From assembly GCF_016429015.1 (NCBI RefSeq), contig NZ_JAELTU010000081.1:1-32239 (forward strand): a DNA stretch of 32,239 nucleotides, in the 5' to 3' direction. The position numbers were made by a program, and so were the translations under genes. This DNA is from Rhizobium sp. ASV20. Its GTDB lineage: Bacteria > Pseudomonadota > Alphaproteobacteria > Rhizobiales > Rhizobiaceae. Shown piece by piece: positions 31,214-32,239 of this stretch. Every line of letters starts with the position of its first letter. Position 1 is the stretch's first letter. The notes below the pieces were generated by a model. The model was not told where the DNA came from, made no database searches, and was given only the letters and a program-made list of their open reading frames with translations.

Positions 31214-32239
31214 CCGTTCAGGATCAGACAATCGCTTCCAACGCCGAAGGCATATCGATGGTGCGCCTGCCCAAGCAGCTACTGCATGTTCCGATGACGA
31301 TGGCGATCTTCTCGCTCGTCGTCGCTCTCCTTGCCAATTCCTTCTGGCTGTCGGCTGCAACATCCGCCGTTGCTCTGTCGCTCTCTGTTGCCGGCCTTGC
31401 CATTCTTTACGGTCAGCTCGGCCTGGTCTCTCTTTGTCAGTTTGCGCTTGTCGGTGTCGGTGGCTGGGTAACGTTGCGCATTGGCCATGCCTTCCATCCG
31501 CCTTTCGAAGTCAGCCTGCTCGCGGGGGGCATCGTCGCCTCTGTGGTTGGTTTGGCCTTCGGCGTGCCCGCATTGCGGCTGCGCGGTCTGTATCTGGCGC
31601 TCGTCACGCTGATGCTGGCCGGTGCCTTCCAGATCGTCATTAGCGCCTGGGGCTTTCCAGATGGTGGCCCGGGCTTTCTCGGACGGGCAGATGGTTCCGG
31701 CCGCGCCATGCTGGCAAGACCGGTCATAGCCGATGGCGAGGTTGCTTACTTCCTCTATGTCTGCGCCGCAGCAGCGATCGGGTTGTTGATTGCGCAGTGG
31801 CATAAGCTTGCCCGCCCGGGCCGCGCCTGGGCGCTCATCCGCAAGGGCGAGACAGTGGCCGTTGCAAGTGGCGTCAATGTCCTGATCTACAAGGCATGGG
31901 CCTTTGCGCTCAGCGGCTTTCTGGCCGGTCTTGCCGGTGGGCTGCTCGCCGGCAATGTCGGTCAGCTCGACGGACGTGCCTTTGGCGCCTTCGATAGCCT
32001 CAATCTTTTTGCGCTCGCCATCGTCGGCGGGGTCTTCAACTGGTACGGCGCATTGATCGCCGGGCTTCTCCTGCGCGCAGTGCCGGCGCTTCTGACCGAT
32101 CTTGGCATCGACGGCTATGTGACGATCGGGATTTTCGGCATGGCGCTGTTCCATGCTCTGGCGACCGCTCCGACCGGCATCGCCGGGCAGATATCCGGTC
32201 TGATCGCCTGGCTCGGTAATAAGCTTTCTCGAGGGAGGG
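31210..32239 (+). CDS. Branched-chain-type ABC permease, LivM family (3' end outside window)
   Basis: The frame is open from the ATG at 31210 to the end of the window, at least 343 residues, with no stop codon seen. It has about nine hydrophobic segments. LivM marks are SLSVAGLAILYGQLGLVSLC near 57-76, GVPALRLRGLYLALVTLMLA near 118-137 and the loop RAWALIRKGETVAVASGVNV near 205-224, which should contact the ATPase. It forms the heterodimeric channel with the LivH-type protein. The last bases (GAGGGAGGG) look like the ribosome site of a following gene, expected to be the LivG-type ATPase, so this CDS probably ends just beyond the window. Confidence 0.9.
   Translation, partial: MTVQDQTIASNAEGISMVRLPKQLLHVPMTMAIFSLVVALLANSFWLSAATSAVALSLSVAGLAILYGQLGLVSLCQFALVGVGGWVTLRIGHAFHPPFEVSLLAGGIVASVVGLAFGVPALRLRGLYLALVTLMLAGAFQIVISAWGFPDGGPGFLGRADGSGRAMLARPVIADGEVAYFLYVCAAAAIGLLIAQWHKLARPGRAWALIRKGETVAVASGVNVLIYKAWAFALSGFLAGLAGGLLAGNVGQLDGRAFGAFDSLNLFALAIVGGVFNWYGALIAGLLLRAVPALLTDLGIDGYVTIGIFGMALFHALATAPTGIAGQISGLIAWLGNKLSRGR

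Noticed and set aside
30356..31363. Minus-strand open frame of 335 codons over LivH
   Set aside because: Arg/Asp/Gln-rich shadow of a membrane protein gene; no ribosome site or neighbours to support it.

Overview
The window looks like a piece of a rhizobial genome (Alphaproteobacteria, Hyphomicrobiales; Rhizobium/Agrobacterium-like). This is inferred from the roughly 60% GC content, the GC-rich third codon positions, the dense transporter-regulator modules and the family mix: GH42 galactosidase, glutathione-independent formaldehyde dehydrogenase, peptide and Liv-type ABC importers, and GntR-FCD, LysR and FeaR-like AraC regulators. No rRNA, tRNA, CRISPR array, transposase or phage gene was seen. 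The species and replicon cannot be told from the sequence.

Layout. 1-3.4 kb: the 3' part of a GH42 beta-galactosidase, then fdhA with a strong terminator. 3.8-5 kb: a protein of unknown function with a histone-H1-like Lys/Ala tail, then an AT-richer stretch with at most a 48-codon ORF. 5-7.2 kb: a YbfB-type MFS transporter and a divergent LysR regulator. 7.2-14.2 kb (minus strand): a peptide-uptake operon in the order fused two-domain ATPase, binding protein, two permeases, cytoplasmic M14 metallopeptidase. It is preceded by an odd leader with overlapping micro-ORFs. A GntR-FCD regulator at 14.7 kb is divergent, and a 13-bp palindrome lies between them. 15.6-19 kb: a SET-like MFS transporter, then a translationally coupled FCD regulator and CynX/NimT-type MFS pair with a perfect 17-bp palindrome just upstream. 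19.1-22.3 kb: small accessory genes, namely a Nudix hydrolase, an ArsR-SRPBCC pair, a RibD-C/DHFR-like reductase and a secreted alpha/beta hydrolase. 22.4-24.1 kb: a PadR-DUF1700-DUF2807 (GIN) operon. 24.2-32.2 kb: an HpaR-type MarR regulator, then a FeaR-like AraC regulator followed by aldehyde dehydrogenase, GMC oxidoreductase, a periplasmic binding protein and LivH/LivM-type permeases; the last gene runs off the window.

How the parts fit. Two catabolic units stand out. The first imports peptides and probably trims them in the cytoplasm with the M14 peptidase, under control of the divergent FCD regulator. The second appears to import an unknown alcohol- or aldehyde-yielding compound through a Liv-type ABC transporter and oxidise it with a flavin alcohol dehydrogenase and an NAD(P)-dependent aldehyde dehydrogenase, under the AraC regulator. 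In both units a GC-rich hairpin sits directly after the binding-protein gene and before the permease gene, the usual way to make more binding protein than permease.

I see no clearly new multi-gene system. The best candidates for something undescribed are the micro-ORF leader of the peptide operon (14183-14400), the H1-tailed protein (3816-4442), the N-terminally extended M14 peptidase and the substrate of the AraC/ALDH/GMC/Liv cluster.
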